64,000 nucleotides of DNA from NCBI RefSeq assembly GCF_030816915.1, contig NZ_JAUSYN010000002.1, forward strand, positions 2,803,501-2,867,500, read 5' to 3'. This document shows, piece after piece, positions 54,577-63,484 of the stretch (its first letter is position 1; every line of letters starts with the position of its first letter). The position numbers and the translations under genes were made by a program. The notes below the pieces were generated by a model. The model made no database searches. It was given only the letters and a program-made list of their open reading frames with translations, and had not been told where the DNA came from. Source of the stretch: Streptomyces sp. B3I8 (lineage in GTDB: Bacteria; Actinomycetota; Actinomycetes; Streptomycetales; Streptomycetaceae).

Positions 54577-55275
54577 ATGGGCATGAAGGGCAGGATCGCG
54601 CTGAGCGCGGTCGTCGGAGTCGTCGTCATCGGCGTCGTCTCGGCCAACAGCGGGAGCGACGAAGGCGACGGCGGCAAGGGCACGTCCGCGTCGGCGGAGC
54701 ACGACTTCGGCGACAAGGGGAGCGACCGGGGCGCCAGGACCGGCGACACCGAGAAGGCAGCCGCCAGGAGCAGGGCCGCGTTCGGCGGCGACGGCTCCTA
54801 CCAGGTCGGCAAGGACGTCAAGCCGGGCACCTATCGCACGAGGGGCAACTCGGACGGCATGTGCTACTGGGAGCGCGCCAAGAACGCCTCCGGCGACATG
54901 GACTCGCTCCTGGCCAACGACAACGTCACGGGGTCGGGATACGTGACCGTCAAGGCGAGCGACAAGCTGTTCAAGTCCGAGGGCTGCCACGACTGGGAGA
55001 CGGTCGACCCGAAGGCCGAGGGCAAGCCCTCCGCGGCCGGCTTCAAGGGCGACGGCGGCATGCTCCGGGTGGGCGTCGACATCGCCCCGGGCACCTACCG
55101 CTCGGCCGGCAACACCGACGACCAGTGCTACTGGGAGCGCGACAAGGACGCCCTGCACGGCATGGAGTCCATCCTCGCCAACGACAACGTCACCGGCACC
55201 GCGGTGGTGACGATCGGCGCGCACGACGCGTACTTCAAGACGGCGGGCTGCAAGGACTGGAAGCACGCGGGCTGA
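54577..55275 (+). CDS. secreted or anchored protein with two repeat domains
   Basis: A 232-residue protein. N-terminal hydrophobic segment (about 6-24), then a charged low-complexity region (about 25-70), then two homologous domains of about 72 residues (about 72-148 and 157-230). Each begins with a GDG-x-x-x-VG-x-D-x-x-PGTYR motif, contains CYWER, a LANDNVTG block, and a last Cys (EGC-HDW or AGC-KDW). The conserved Cys pair in each suggests one disulfide per domain. No enzymatic signature is seen; ligand binding at the surface is likely. The ATG at 54577 has GGGAGG; the ATG at 54583 is an alternative. Divergent from the methylase-like gene. Confidence 0.75.
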   Translation: MGMKGRIALSAVVGVVVIGVVSANSGSDEGDGGKGTSASAEHDFGDKGSDRGARTGDTEKAAARSRAAFGGDGSYQVGKDVKPGTYRTRGNSDGMCYWERAKNASGDMDSLLANDNVTGSGYVTVKASDKLFKSEGCHDWETVDPKAEGKPSAAGFKGDGGMLRVGVDIAPGTYRSAGNTDDQCYWERDKDALHGMESILANDNVTGTAVVTIGAHDAYFKTAGCKDWKHAG

Positions 55276-55391
55276 CGCCGCGCCGCCGAAGACGGGCCGA
55301 CGGCGACGTCACGGCGGCCCGACACGGCACCCTTGCGGCAGGCCCGACGACGAGGCTCCCCGCGAACAGGGCCGCCCCAGCCCCGCCGACC

Positions 55392-55429
55392 CGGCGCCGG
55401 CCGGCACCCCCAGTGGTCGGCCGGCGCCG
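55392..55429. terminator. hairpin between convergent genes
   Basis: CGGCGCCGGCCG (55392-55403) pairs with CGGCCGGCGCCG (55418-55429), between the repeat-protein and HNH genes. Confidence 0.65.
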
Positions 55430-55492
55430 TCGATCGGTGTCCGCCGCGGCCGGCACCGCCGGCCGACGGCGTCCCGAACCGTCACGGCGCGG

Positions 55493-56263
55493 TCAGCCGG
55501 CGCACTGCTCGAGCATCGTCGCCTTGTCGGGAGGGGTGACGGGGAGGTCGTACTTCAGGGAGACCTGGGCCACACGCACCGCGTAGGAGCAGCGGATCCG
55601 CTTGTTCGGCGGCAGCCAGGCGGCCGGGCCGGAGTCGCTCTTCGAACCGTTGGTCGGGCCGTCCACCGGGATGAGGTTGAGCGGGTCGTTGGCGATGTCC
55701 TCGCGCTTGCCCTTCGTCCAGCGCGAGGCGCCCATCTGCCAGTCGTAGGACAGCGGCATGACGTGGTCGATCTGGACCTTCGTCGCCTGCGTCTTCCGCC
55801 ACTCGATGGTCCTGCCGGTGTACGGGTCGTGCAGCGTCATCGACGTGACGACACAGTCCGACCCGCCACGGAACCGGACTCTCTCCCCGTCGCGCTTGAG
55901 CAGATCGTTCCGCGAGTCGCACCCGTTGTGCGCGAACGGGACATCGCCGGGGGCCGAATCCATCCACGCGTAACCGAAGTCGTCCCGGTCGTATCCCGTC
56001 CTGGGGCCCCGGCCCTTCGTGGCCACCTTCTGGATCAGAGCCCGGGCCTTCGCCCTGTCCGCCGCCGAGGTGACGGCGGCGAGGCCGGGCTTCGTCCCGT
56101 CCGGGTTGTCCAGCGGGCTGACGGCACGACCGTCCTGGGACGTCGGCACGGCGGAACCGGGGGGCGCGCCGTCCACCGGCAGGTCGGAACTCTTGCACCC
56201 GGTCACCAGCAGCGGCAGTCCGAGCAGTGCGGCTCCCGCGAGTAGACCCCTCCATCGCCTCAC
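55493..56263 (-). CDS. secreted HNH endonuclease-like lipoprotein (DUF1524 type)
   Basis: A 256-residue lipoprotein. Signal and lipobox LLGLPLLVTGC (Cys about residue 21), then a nuclease-like domain with KVQIDHVMPLSYDW (DH pair), NDPLNLIPVDGPTNGSKSD (Asn-Leu-x-x-Val and further residues) and conserved cysteines (NGCDSRN, DCVVTS, RCSYAVR). The pattern is of the HNH/DUF1524 fold. Extracellular DNA breakdown for nutrients is the usual proposal. The GTG at 56263 has GGGGAGG seven bases upstream. Residues up to about 45 are a Pro/Ser linker. Divergent from the small antitoxin-like gene. Confidence 0.82.
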   Translation of the reverse strand: MRRWRGLLAGAALLGLPLLVTGCKSSDLPVDGAPPGSAVPTSQDGRAVSPLDNPDGTKPGLAAVTSAADRAKARALIQKVATKGRGPRTGYDRDDFGYAWMDSAPGDVPFAHNGCDSRNDLLKRDGERVRFRGGSDCVVTSMTLHDPYTGRTIEWRKTQATKVQIDHVMPLSYDWQMGASRWTKGKREDIANDPLNLIPVDGPTNGSKSDSGPAAWLPPNKRIRCSYAVRVAQVSLKYDLPVTPPDKATMLEQCAG

Positions 56264-56429
56264 GCGACGACCTCCCCTTGCCTTGATGTGCGCACGTTCA
56301 GCCGTGCGCCTCCACCGTAGCGAGCCGGATGTCATGCGCATACCATCACTCAACGGGCAACAGGTGCACGCCGGGCGTATCGTCGGTGGTGAGGCACCTG
56401 CATGTCCCTCCTCCGGAAGGAGCCTCTGG

Positions 56430-56615
56430 ATGGGAATCCTCGACCGACTGAAGAGCGCGGCGCAGAGCAGCAAGGGCCGCAAGATGGCCGGGAAGATGTC
56501 GGATCAGGCCGAGCGCCGGATCAACGACAAGACCGGCGACAAGTACACCGACCAGGTCGACCAGGCTCAGCAGCAGATGGAGGACCGGCTGGGCATGAAG
56601 CGGGACGAGCCGTAG
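56430..56615 (+). CDS. small antitoxin-like protein (Rv0909-type)
   Basis: A 61-residue basic/acidic helical protein (MGILDRLKSAAQSSKGRKMA, then DQAERRINDKTGDKYTDQVDQAQ and RLGMKRDEP). It resembles a family annotated as putative antitoxin (Rv0909-like) that is common in Actinobacteria. No toxin gene is next to it, so a true toxin-antitoxin role is doubtful. The ATG at 56430 has GGAAGGAG. A terminator hairpin follows at 56645-56690. Confidence 0.75.
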   Translation: MGILDRLKSAAQSSKGRKMAGKMSDQAERRINDKTGDKYTDQVDQAQQQMEDRLGMKRDEP

Positions 56616-56644
56616 TCCGCCGGCCACGACGGTCCCGGCCGAAC

Positions 56645-56690
56645 GGGCCCGTCCCCCGGGGAGCACAAGCACTCCTCGGCGGACGGGCCC
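56645..56690. terminator. terminator between the small gene and mfd
   Basis: GGGCCCGTCC (56645-56654) pairs with GGACGGGCCC (56681-56690); an inner CCGGGGAG/CTCCTCGG pairing may extend it. It lies between convergent genes. Confidence 0.65.
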
Positions 56691-56757
56691 TTCGCATGTC
56701 GCGGGCCGGCTCCGGCTCCCCTCTTTCCCGTGCCCGGCGTATCCGCTCCCGCGCGCC

Positions 56758-59700
56758 CTACGAGTCCAGTACCGACGTCAGGAACTCGCCCACCCACGCC
56801 AGCAGTTCCCGTCCCACCAGCGGCTTGCCGCCGACCCTGGCCGTCTTGGGGCGGGGGATCAGGACCTGGCGGGTGGCCGGCTTGAGGACGGCCCCCGGGT
56901 AGAGGCGCTTGACGCGCAGTTCCTGGGACTCGCGCAGCTCCACCGGGGCGAAGCGGATGTTGTTGCCCTGCAGGACGACCTCGCCGACGCCGCACGCGCG
57001 GGCGAGCATCCGCAGCCCCGCCACCAGCAGCAGGTTCTCCACCGGCTCCGGCAGCTTGCCGTAGCGGTCGACCAGTTCCTCGCGCACGGACGCGACGTCC
57101 TCCTCCGTGTCGACGGAGGCGATCGACCGATACGCCTGCAGCCGCAGCCGCTCGCCGGGGGCGTAGTCGTGCGGGACGTGCGCGTCGACCGGGAGCTCGA
57201 TCTTGACCTCCAGGGGCGCCTCCTCCCGCTCGCCGCCCTCCATCGAGGCCCGGTAGTCCGCGACCGCCTCGCCGACCATGCGCACGTACAGGTCGAAGCC
57301 GACGCCCGCGATGTGCCCGGACTGCTCGCCGCCGAGCAGGTTGCCCGCGCCGCGGATCTCCAGGTCCTTCATCGCGACGTACATGCCCGCGCCCATCTCC
57401 GTGTGCTGGGCGATCGTCGCCAGCCGCTCGTGCGCGGTCTCCGTGAGCGGCTTCTCCGGCGGGTACAGGAAGTACGCGTAGCCGCGCTCGCGGCCCCGGC
57501 CCACCCGGCCGCGGAGCTGGTGGAGCTGGCTGAGGCCGAAGTTGTCGCCGCGCTCCACGATGAGCGTGTTGGCGTTGGAGATGTCGATGCCGGACTCGAC
57601 GATCGTCGTCGAGACCAGGACGTCGAACCGCTTCTCCCAGAAGTCGACGACCACCTGTTCGAGCGCCTGCTCCGACATCTGACCGTGCGCGGTGGCGATG
57701 CGCGCCTCGGGCACGATCTCGCGCAGCCGGGCGGCCGCGCGGTCGATGGACTCCACCCGGTTGTGGATGTAGAAGACCTGACCCTCACGCAGCAGCTCGC
57801 GGCGGACGGCCGCGCCGATCTGCTTCTCCTCGTACGGCCCGACGAAGGTGAGCACCGGGTGGCGCTCCTCCGGGGGCGTGGTGATCGTGGACATCTCGCG
57901 GATGCCGGTGACCGCCATCTCCAGGGTCCTGGGGATCGGCGTCGCCGACATCGTCAGCACGTCGACGTTGGCGCGGAGCTTCTTGAGCTGCTCCTTGTGC
58001 TCGACGCCGAAGCGCTGCTCCTCGTCGACGACGACCAGGCCCAGGTCCTTGAACTTGGTCTCGGAGGAGAACAGCCGGTGGGTGCCGATGACGACGTCCA
58101 CCGAGCCCTCCCGCAGACCCTCCAGGACCGCCTTCGCCTCCGTGTCGGTCTGGAACCGGGAGAGCGCCCGGACGTTGACGGGGAACTGGGCGTAACGCTC
58201 GGAGAACGTGCCGAAGTGCTGCTGCACCAGCAGCGTCGTGGGCACGAGGACGGCGACCTGCTTGCCGTCCTGGACGGCCTTGAACGCGGCCCGCACCGCG
58301 ATCTCCGTCTTGCCGTAGCCGACGTCGCCGCAGATCAGCCGGTCCATCGGGACCGACTTCTCCATGTCGTCCTTGACCTCGGCGATCGTGGTGAGCTGGT
58401 CCGGGGTCTCCGCGTACGGGAAGGCGTCCTCCAGCTCGCGCTGCCAGGGCGTGTCGGCGCCGAACGCGTGTCCGGGCGCGGCCATGCGCGCGCTGTACAG
58501 CCTGATGAGGTCCGCGGCGATCTCCTTGACCGCCTTCTTCGCGCGCGCCTTGGTCTTGGTCCAGTCCGCGCCGCCGAGCCGGTGCAGGGTGGGGGCCTCG
58601 CCGCCGACGTACTTGGTGATCTGTTCGAGCTGGTCGGTGGGGATGTAGAGGCGGTCACCGGGCTGGCCGCGTTTGGCGGGGGCGTACTCGACGACGAGGT
58701 ACTCACGGGTCGCGCCCTGCACGGTGCGCTGCACCATCTCGATGTAGCGGCCCACGCCGTGCTGCTCGTGGACGATGTAGTCGCCCGCCTCCAGGGTGAG
58801 CGGGTCGATGGTCTTGCGGCGGCGGGCGGGCATCCGGGCGCCCTCACGGCCGGCCGCCCGCTGTCCCGTCAGGTCGGTCTCGGTGAGGACGGCGAGGCGG
58901 AGCGCGGGGTCGACGAAGCCGTGTTCGATGCAACCGCACGCCACATGGACGACCGACGGCGCGATGTCGCCGAGGTCGACGTCGAGCCGGGCCGCGACGC
59001 CCTCGCCGCCGAGCACCTCGACGGTCCGGGCGGCGGGACCCTGGCCCTCGGTGACGAAGACCGTGCGCCAGCCGTCGGCGAGCCAGCCCTTGGTGTCGGC
59101 GAGCGCCTTCGCGGTGTCGCCGCGGTAGGCCTCGGGGGCATGCATGCCGAGCTTGAGGGTGTCGGCGCCCAGGTCGAGGCCGGCGGCGAACGGGGAGACC
59201 GACCACCACATCATGTCCAGCTCGCGCGCCCGGTCGCGGACGTCGGCCAGCGACCACAGGGAGGCGGCGTCCACGTCGATCGGCGCCTCGCCGCCGCCGG
59301 CCGTGGCGGCCCAGGACGCCTGGAGGAACTCCTGCGAGGTCGCCACGAGGTCCGCGGAGCGCGTGCGCACCCGCTCGGGGTCGCAGACGACGGTCATCGC
59401 GCCCTTGGGCAGCACGTCGAGCAGGAGTTCCATGTCGTCGACGAGGACGGGGGCGAGGGACTCCATGCCCTCCACGGCGATGCCCTCGGCGATCTTCCCC
59501 AGCAGTTCGCCCAGCTCCGGGTGGTCCTCGGCGAGCGCGGCGGCCCGCTGCCGTACGTCGTCGGTCAGCAGCAGTTCGCGGCAGGGGGGAGCCCACAGGC
59601 CGTGCTCGGCGACCTCCAGCGAGCGCTGGTCGGCGACCTTGAAGTAGCGGACCTCCTCGACGTCGTCCCCCCAGAACTCCACGCGCAGGGGGTGTTCCTC

Positions 59701-60288
59701 GGTGGGCGGGAAGACGTCCAGGATGCCGCCGCGCACGGCGAACTCGCCGCGCTTCTCGACCAGTTCGACGCGGGAGTACGCGGCCGCGGACAGCGCGGCG
59801 ACGACGTCGCCGAGGTCCGCGTTCTGGCCGCTGCGCAGCGCCACGGGGACGAGGTCGCCGAGCCCCTTGACCTGCGGTTGCAGCACCGAGCGCACGGGGG
59901 CGACGACGACGGAGACCGGGCCGGTCTCCGGGTCGTCGGCGCGGGGGTGGGCGAGCCGGCGCAGGACGGCGAGGCGGCGGCCGACGGTGTCGCTGCGCGG
60001 GCTGAGGCGCTCGTGCGGGAGCGTCTCCCAGGAGGGGTACTCCACGACCTGCTGCTCGGGCAGCAGGGTGCGCAGCGCGGCGGCGAGGTCCTCGGCCTCG
60101 CGGCCGGTGGCGGTGACGGCGAGGACGGGGCGGCCGGTCTCCCGGGCGAGGGCGGCCACGGTGAAGGGGCGGGCGGCGGGCGGGCCGACGAGGTCGACGT
60201 GCATGCGGTTGCCGTCCGTGGCGGCGGTGACCGCCTCCGCGAGGGCGGGGTCCTTGACGACGGCGTCGAGCAGACCGTGCAGGCTCAT
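56758..60288 (-). CDS. mfd: transcription-repair coupling factor Mfd
   Basis: A 1176-residue DNA translocase that removes stalled RNA polymerase and recruits UvrA to lesions. In order: UvrB-homology region (about 1-340), RNA polymerase interaction domain (DYIVHEQHGVGRYIEM, about 510-590), helicase motifs GDVGYGKTEIAVRAAFKA (Walker A), DEEQRFG (Walker B), SATPIPRTLEMA, TTIVESGIDI and QLRGRVGRG, then the C-terminal TRCF domain that masks UvrA binding. The ATG at 60288 has GGAAAG ten bases upstream; an in-frame ATG at 60306 would add six residues. Full length, cytoplasmic, single gene. Confidence 0.96.
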   Translation of the reverse strand: MSLHGLLDAVVKDPALAEAVTAATDGNRMHVDLVGPPAARPFTVAALARETGRPVLAVTATGREAEDLAAALRTLLPEQQVVEYPSWETLPHERLSPRSDTVGRRLAVLRRLAHPRADDPETGPVSVVVAPVRSVLQPQVKGLGDLVPVALRSGQNADLGDVVAALSAAAYSRVELVEKRGEFAVRGGILDVFPPTEEHPLRVEFWGDDVEEVRYFKVADQRSLEVAEHGLWAPPCRELLLTDDVRQRAAALAEDHPELGELLGKIAEGIAVEGMESLAPVLVDDMELLLDVLPKGAMTVVCDPERVRTRSADLVATSQEFLQASWAATAGGGEAPIDVDAASLWSLADVRDRARELDMMWWSVSPFAAGLDLGADTLKLGMHAPEAYRGDTAKALADTKGWLADGWRTVFVTEGQGPAARTVEVLGGEGVAARLDVDLGDIAPSVVHVACGCIEHGFVDPALRLAVLTETDLTGQRAAGREGARMPARRRKTIDPLTLEAGDYIVHEQHGVGRYIEMVQRTVQGATREYLVVEYAPAKRGQPGDRLYIPTDQLEQITKYVGGEAPTLHRLGGADWTKTKARAKKAVKEIAADLIRLYSARMAAPGHAFGADTPWQRELEDAFPYAETPDQLTTIAEVKDDMEKSVPMDRLICGDVGYGKTEIAVRAAFKAVQDGKQVAVLVPTTLLVQQHFGTFSERYAQFPVNVRALSRFQTDTEAKAVLEGLREGSVDVVIGTHRLFSSETKFKDLGLVVVDEEQRFGVEHKEQLKKLRANVDVLTMSATPIPRTLEMAVTGIREMSTITTPPEERHPVLTFVGPYEEKQIGAAVRRELLREGQVFYIHNRVESIDRAAARLREIVPEARIATAHGQMSEQALEQVVVDFWEKRFDVLVSTTIVESGIDISNANTLIVERGDNFGLSQLHQLRGRVGRGRERGYAYFLYPPEKPLTETAHERLATIAQHTEMGAGMYVAMKDLEIRGAGNLLGGEQSGHIAGVGFDLYVRMVGEAVADYRASMEGGEREEAPLEVKIELPVDAHVPHDYAPGERLRLQAYRSIASVDTEEDVASVREELVDRYGKLPEPVENLLLVAGLRMLARACGVGEVVLQGNNIRFAPVELRESQELRVKRLYPGAVLKPATRQVLIPRPKTARVGGKPLVGRELLAWVGEFLTSVLDS

Positions 60289-60416
60289 GAAGGGCTTTCC
60301 ATCCATCCCGGCTGAGGGGGGCCGCCGCGGGGGCGGTGTGCAACGCGGACGACCCGACACGCGAGGCGGGCCGGGGGTCCTTCCCAGGGTACGTCGCCCC
60401 TGCGGGGGGCACCGCC

Positions 60417-60554
60417 CGGTTTCCCCACGGGCCACGGGCGCCCCACCGTCCGGTCCTTGGACCGGACCACCGGGCGCCGACGCCCCGGTCCCCGACCGGG
60501 CCACGGGTGCCGCACCACCCGGTCCCCCCGCCGGACCACGAGCGCCGCACCGCC
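60417..60554. repeat. four tandem 34/35-bp repeats upstream of mfd
   Basis: Four imperfect units (60417-60450, 60451-60485, 60486-60519, 60520-60554), each beginning CGGT and containing a CCACGGGxGCC or CCACxxGCGCC core. They abut copy D of the dispersed repeat, which also begins CGGT. Confidence 0.8.
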
Positions 60555-60622
60555 CGGTTTCCTCGCCCCCGCCGCCCCTGCCCTTCCCGTCCTCCAGGGG
60601 CTCCGCCCCTTCGACCCCGGCG
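60554..60622. repeat. dispersed intergenic repeat, copy D
   Basis: CCGGTTTCCTCGCCCCCGCC followed by GCCCCTGCCCTTCCCGTCCT and a hairpin AGGGGCTCCGCCCCTT. Almost the same as copy A at 14921. Confidence 0.8.
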
Positions 60623-60834
60623 GGGGCTGAGCCCCCTGCGCCCCCGCACCGGGCTCCGCCCCGTTTCGCGCGGTTCCCCGCGCCCCTTGTGCGGTGGGCG
60701 CCGACCCCCTACCGGACCGCGCCGAACGGCGCGCCTCCTGAGGAGCGCGGGGAACCGCGCGACCAGCCACGACGAGCCCGCAGCCGACCCGCAACCCGGC
60801 GGAGCCGGCACGTACCCCCGGTGGAGCCGACGCG

Positions 60835-60879
60835 GTGAGCCCGGGCCGGAGAGGGGCAACCTCTCCGGCCCGGGCTCAC
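60835..60879 (-). terminator. strong terminator after the second ABC permease
   Basis: Perfect 20-base arms (60835-60854 and 60860-60879) with a GGCAA loop, 26 bases beyond the permease stop. Confidence 0.85.
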
Positions 60880-60904
60880 CGCACCCCCGTACAGCCGACG
60901 GCAG

Positions 60905-63484
60905 TCACTCCGTCGCGATGGCGTTCAGTACGTTCATCCGCCCCGCCCGGAACGCCGGCACCAGCGCCGCGAAGAGGCCCACGAACGCCGAGCCGACGAA
61001 CACCCCGATGATCGTCGGCCACGGGATGTCCAGCACCTTCAGGCCCTCCAGCGCCAGCAGCTTCTGCGCCGTCGCGCCCCAGCCCATGCCGAGCCCCAGG
61101 CCGAGCAGCGCGCCGAACAGGGCGATCACCACCGACTCCAGGCGGATCATCCGCCGCAGCTGCCGCCGCGACAGACCGATCGCCCGCATCAGGCCGATCT
61201 CCCGCGTGCGCTCGACCACCGACAGCGCCAGCGTGTTCACCACACCCAGCACCGCCACGATGATCGCCAGTGCCAGCAGCCCGTAGATCAGGTTGAGCAG
61301 CTGCCCGATCTGGTCCTTCAGCTCCTGCTTGTAGTCGGTCTGGTCGCGCACCGTGTACTGCGGGTAGTCGTGCAGCCCGGCCTTGAGCGCCTTGTACGCG
61401 GCGTCCTGCTGCCCGTCCTTGGCCGTGCCGAAGAGCAGCACGTCCAGCGGCATCCGCTTGGCGGGGACGTACTTCTTCAGGGTGTCGATGGATGTGTACA
61501 TCGCGCCCTTGTCGATCACCACGTCGTCACTGGTGATCGCCCGCACGGTCAGCCGCGCCGCGGAGCCGTCCTTGAAGTCGACCTTGATCTTCGAGCCGAG
61601 CCGGATGCCGTGGTCCTTCGCGAACTTCTCATGGACCGACATCGAGTCGGGCTTGTACGCGTCCGCGATGTCGCCGGCCACCGTCTTGGTGCGCAGGTCC
61701 TGCGCGTACGTCGGGTCGGCCGCCGTGATCGCGGTGTCCTTGAGCGTCCTGCCGTCGGGCGTGGTGTAGTCCCCCTCGGTCACCCGGTACTCGGTGACCC
61801 GCTCCAGCTCCGGCACCGACTTGACGGCCCCGACCGCCTCGGGCGTGATCCGCTGCCCGCTGTCGGACTGGATGATGAAGTCGGTGCCGACGGTCTTGTC
61901 GAGCTGGTCCGTGGCCGAGGCGACCATGGAGGAGCCGACCACGGACAGGCAGGCCACCAGGGCGAGCCCGATCATCAGGGCGGCGCCGGTGGCGCCGGTG
62001 CGGCGCGGGTTGCGCAGCGCGTTGCGCTCGGCCATCCGGCCGACCGGCCCGAAGACCCGCAGCACCACCGCGCCCAGGATCCGCACCACACCGCTCGCCA
62101 GCAGCGGCCCGATGACGACGAAGCCGATGAGCGAGAGGACCACGCCGAGCCCCAGCCACAGGGAACCCTCGGTCGCCTTGGCGGCCTGGGAGGCCGCGTA
62201 CAGCGAGGCCACACCGCCGGCGGTGAGCAGGACGCCGAGGACGGCCCGGACGCGTCCGGCGCGGGCGTCCGCCGGGGCGCCGGCGTCGCGCAGCGCGGCC
62301 ATCGGCGAGATCTTCCCGGCCCGGCGGGCGGGCAGGTACGCGGCGAGCACGGTGACGATCACGCCGAGGGCGATGCCGGCCACCGGGGTGGTCCAGGCGA
62401 CCGTCAGGTCGTCGGTGGACAGCTTCATGCCCACCGAACTCATGACCTTCATCAGCCCGACCGCGATGCCGACGCCCGCCGCGACGCCGAGCACGGAGCC
62501 CAGCACGCCGAGCAGCAGCGCCTCGATCAGGACCGACCGGTTGACCTGCTTGCGCGAGGAGCCGATGGCCCGCATCAGGCCGATCTCCCGGGTGCGCTGG
62601 GCGACCAGCATGGAGAACGTGTTGATGATCAGGAAGATCCCGACGAGGAAGGCGACCCCGGCGAAGCCGAGCATGGCGTACCTCATCACGTCGAGGAAGC
62701 CGCCGATCTCGTTCTGGTTGGCGTCGGAGACCTCCTTGGCGGTCTGCACCTTGTAGCCGGTGCCGAGCGCGCTCACCACGTCCTTCTTCAGGGCCGCGTC
62801 GCTGACCCCGGCGGCGGCCGTCACGTTGACGCCGGTGAAGACGTCGCTCTCGCCGACGAGGGTCCGCTGCGCGGTCGCCGTGTCGAGGTAGAAGATCGCG
62901 GCACCGGGGTTGGTGACGGTGAACGTGGCGATGCCGCTGATCTTCGCCGGGTGCGTGCCCAGCGCGCTGATCACGGCGATCTCGTCGCCGAGCTTCAGGT
63001 GATGCTTGTCAGCGGTGTCGGCGTCCACCATGACCTGGTCCGCGCTCCTGGGCGCGGCCCCGTCGGTGATCTTCATGGTGCGGGCGTCGTTGCTGTCCCA
63101 GCTCCCGACGATGGTCGGCGCGCCGCTGGTGGGCGACAGGTTGTCCTTGTCGGCGTCGACGACGGTCACGGACGACGAGGACACCGTGCCCTCGGCCGAC
63201 TTCACCCCGTCCACGCCGCGCAGCCTGCCGATCACGGAGCCGGGCAGGACCGGCGGCCGTCCGGTGTCGGAGGTGGAGTCACCGCTGTCGGAGACGTCCT
63301 TCGGGGACACCGTCACATCGGAGGACGTCGCGGCGAACAGCTTGTCGAACGTCGTGTTCATCGTGTCGGTGAAGACGAGCGTGCCGCACACGAACGCCAC
63401 CGACAGCAGGACCGCCACGGCCGACAGCGCCATGCGTCCCTTGTGCGCGAAGAAGTTGCGCATCGAGGTCTTCAGGACCGTCAT
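60905..63484 (-). CDS. MacB/FtsX-type ABC transporter permease (second copy)
   Basis: An 859-residue permease with the same plan as that at 31923: N-terminal helix, long external domain (about 45-260), three helices (about 262-400), more helices, second external domain (about 510-720) and three C-terminal helices (LIYGLLALAIIVAVLGVVNTL). Shared blocks include TSMRNFFAHKGRM-like start, TREIGLMRAIG and NPRRTGATGAALMIGLALV. The ATG overlaps the ATPase stop as ATGA, so the pair is coupled. In the first system ATPase and permease are 163 bases apart. The substrate is unknown. Confidence 0.9.
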   Translation of the reverse strand: MTVLKTSMRNFFAHKGRMALSAVAVLLSVAFVCGTLVFTDTMNTTFDKLFAATSSDVTVSPKDVSDSGDSTSDTGRPPVLPGSVIGRLRGVDGVKSAEGTVSSSSVTVVDADKDNLSPTSGAPTIVGSWDSNDARTMKITDGAAPRSADQVMVDADTADKHHLKLGDEIAVISALGTHPAKISGIATFTVTNPGAAIFYLDTATAQRTLVGESDVFTGVNVTAAAGVSDAALKKDVVSALGTGYKVQTAKEVSDANQNEIGGFLDVMRYAMLGFAGVAFLVGIFLIINTFSMLVAQRTREIGLMRAIGSSRKQVNRSVLIEALLLGVLGSVLGVAAGVGIAVGLMKVMSSVGMKLSTDDLTVAWTTPVAGIALGVIVTVLAAYLPARRAGKISPMAALRDAGAPADARAGRVRAVLGVLLTAGGVASLYAASQAAKATEGSLWLGLGVVLSLIGFVVIGPLLASGVVRILGAVVLRVFGPVGRMAERNALRNPRRTGATGAALMIGLALVACLSVVGSSMVASATDQLDKTVGTDFIIQSDSGQRITPEAVGAVKSVPELERVTEYRVTEGDYTTPDGRTLKDTAITAADPTYAQDLRTKTVAGDIADAYKPDSMSVHEKFAKDHGIRLGSKIKVDFKDGSAARLTVRAITSDDVVIDKGAMYTSIDTLKKYVPAKRMPLDVLLFGTAKDGQQDAAYKALKAGLHDYPQYTVRDQTDYKQELKDQIGQLLNLIYGLLALAIIVAVLGVVNTLALSVVERTREIGLMRAIGLSRRQLRRMIRLESVVIALFGALLGLGLGMGWGATAQKLLALEGLKVLDIPWPTIIGVFVGSAFVGLFAALVPAFRAGRMNVLNAIATE

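Larger units (their letters stand above)
60289..60904. other. 616-base spacer between mfd and the ABC permease, full of repeats
   Basis: No gene is seen. It contains four tandem ~34-bp units (60417-60554), copy D of the dispersed repeat (60554-60622), its hairpin module (GCGCGGTTCCCCGCGCC at 60669-60685 and an inverted GCGCGGGGAACCGCGCG at 60744-60760), and the terminator of the ABC operon. Confidence 0.6.

Noticed and set aside
52275..55586. A plus-strand open frame of about 1100 codons across the methylase-like and repeat-protein genes
   Set aside because: It is antisense to one gene and out of frame with the other, which have motifs; no start signal.
56430..56615. Toxin-antitoxin pair
   Set aside because: Only the antitoxin-like small protein is present; flanking genes are an HNH lipoprotein and mfd, neither a matching toxin.
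57169..60315. A plus-strand open frame of over 1000 codons opposite mfd
   Set aside because: Antisense to a fully conserved gene; composition is the frame shadow typical of 70+% GC DNA (many Arg, Gly, Asp, His), with no ribosome site or motif.
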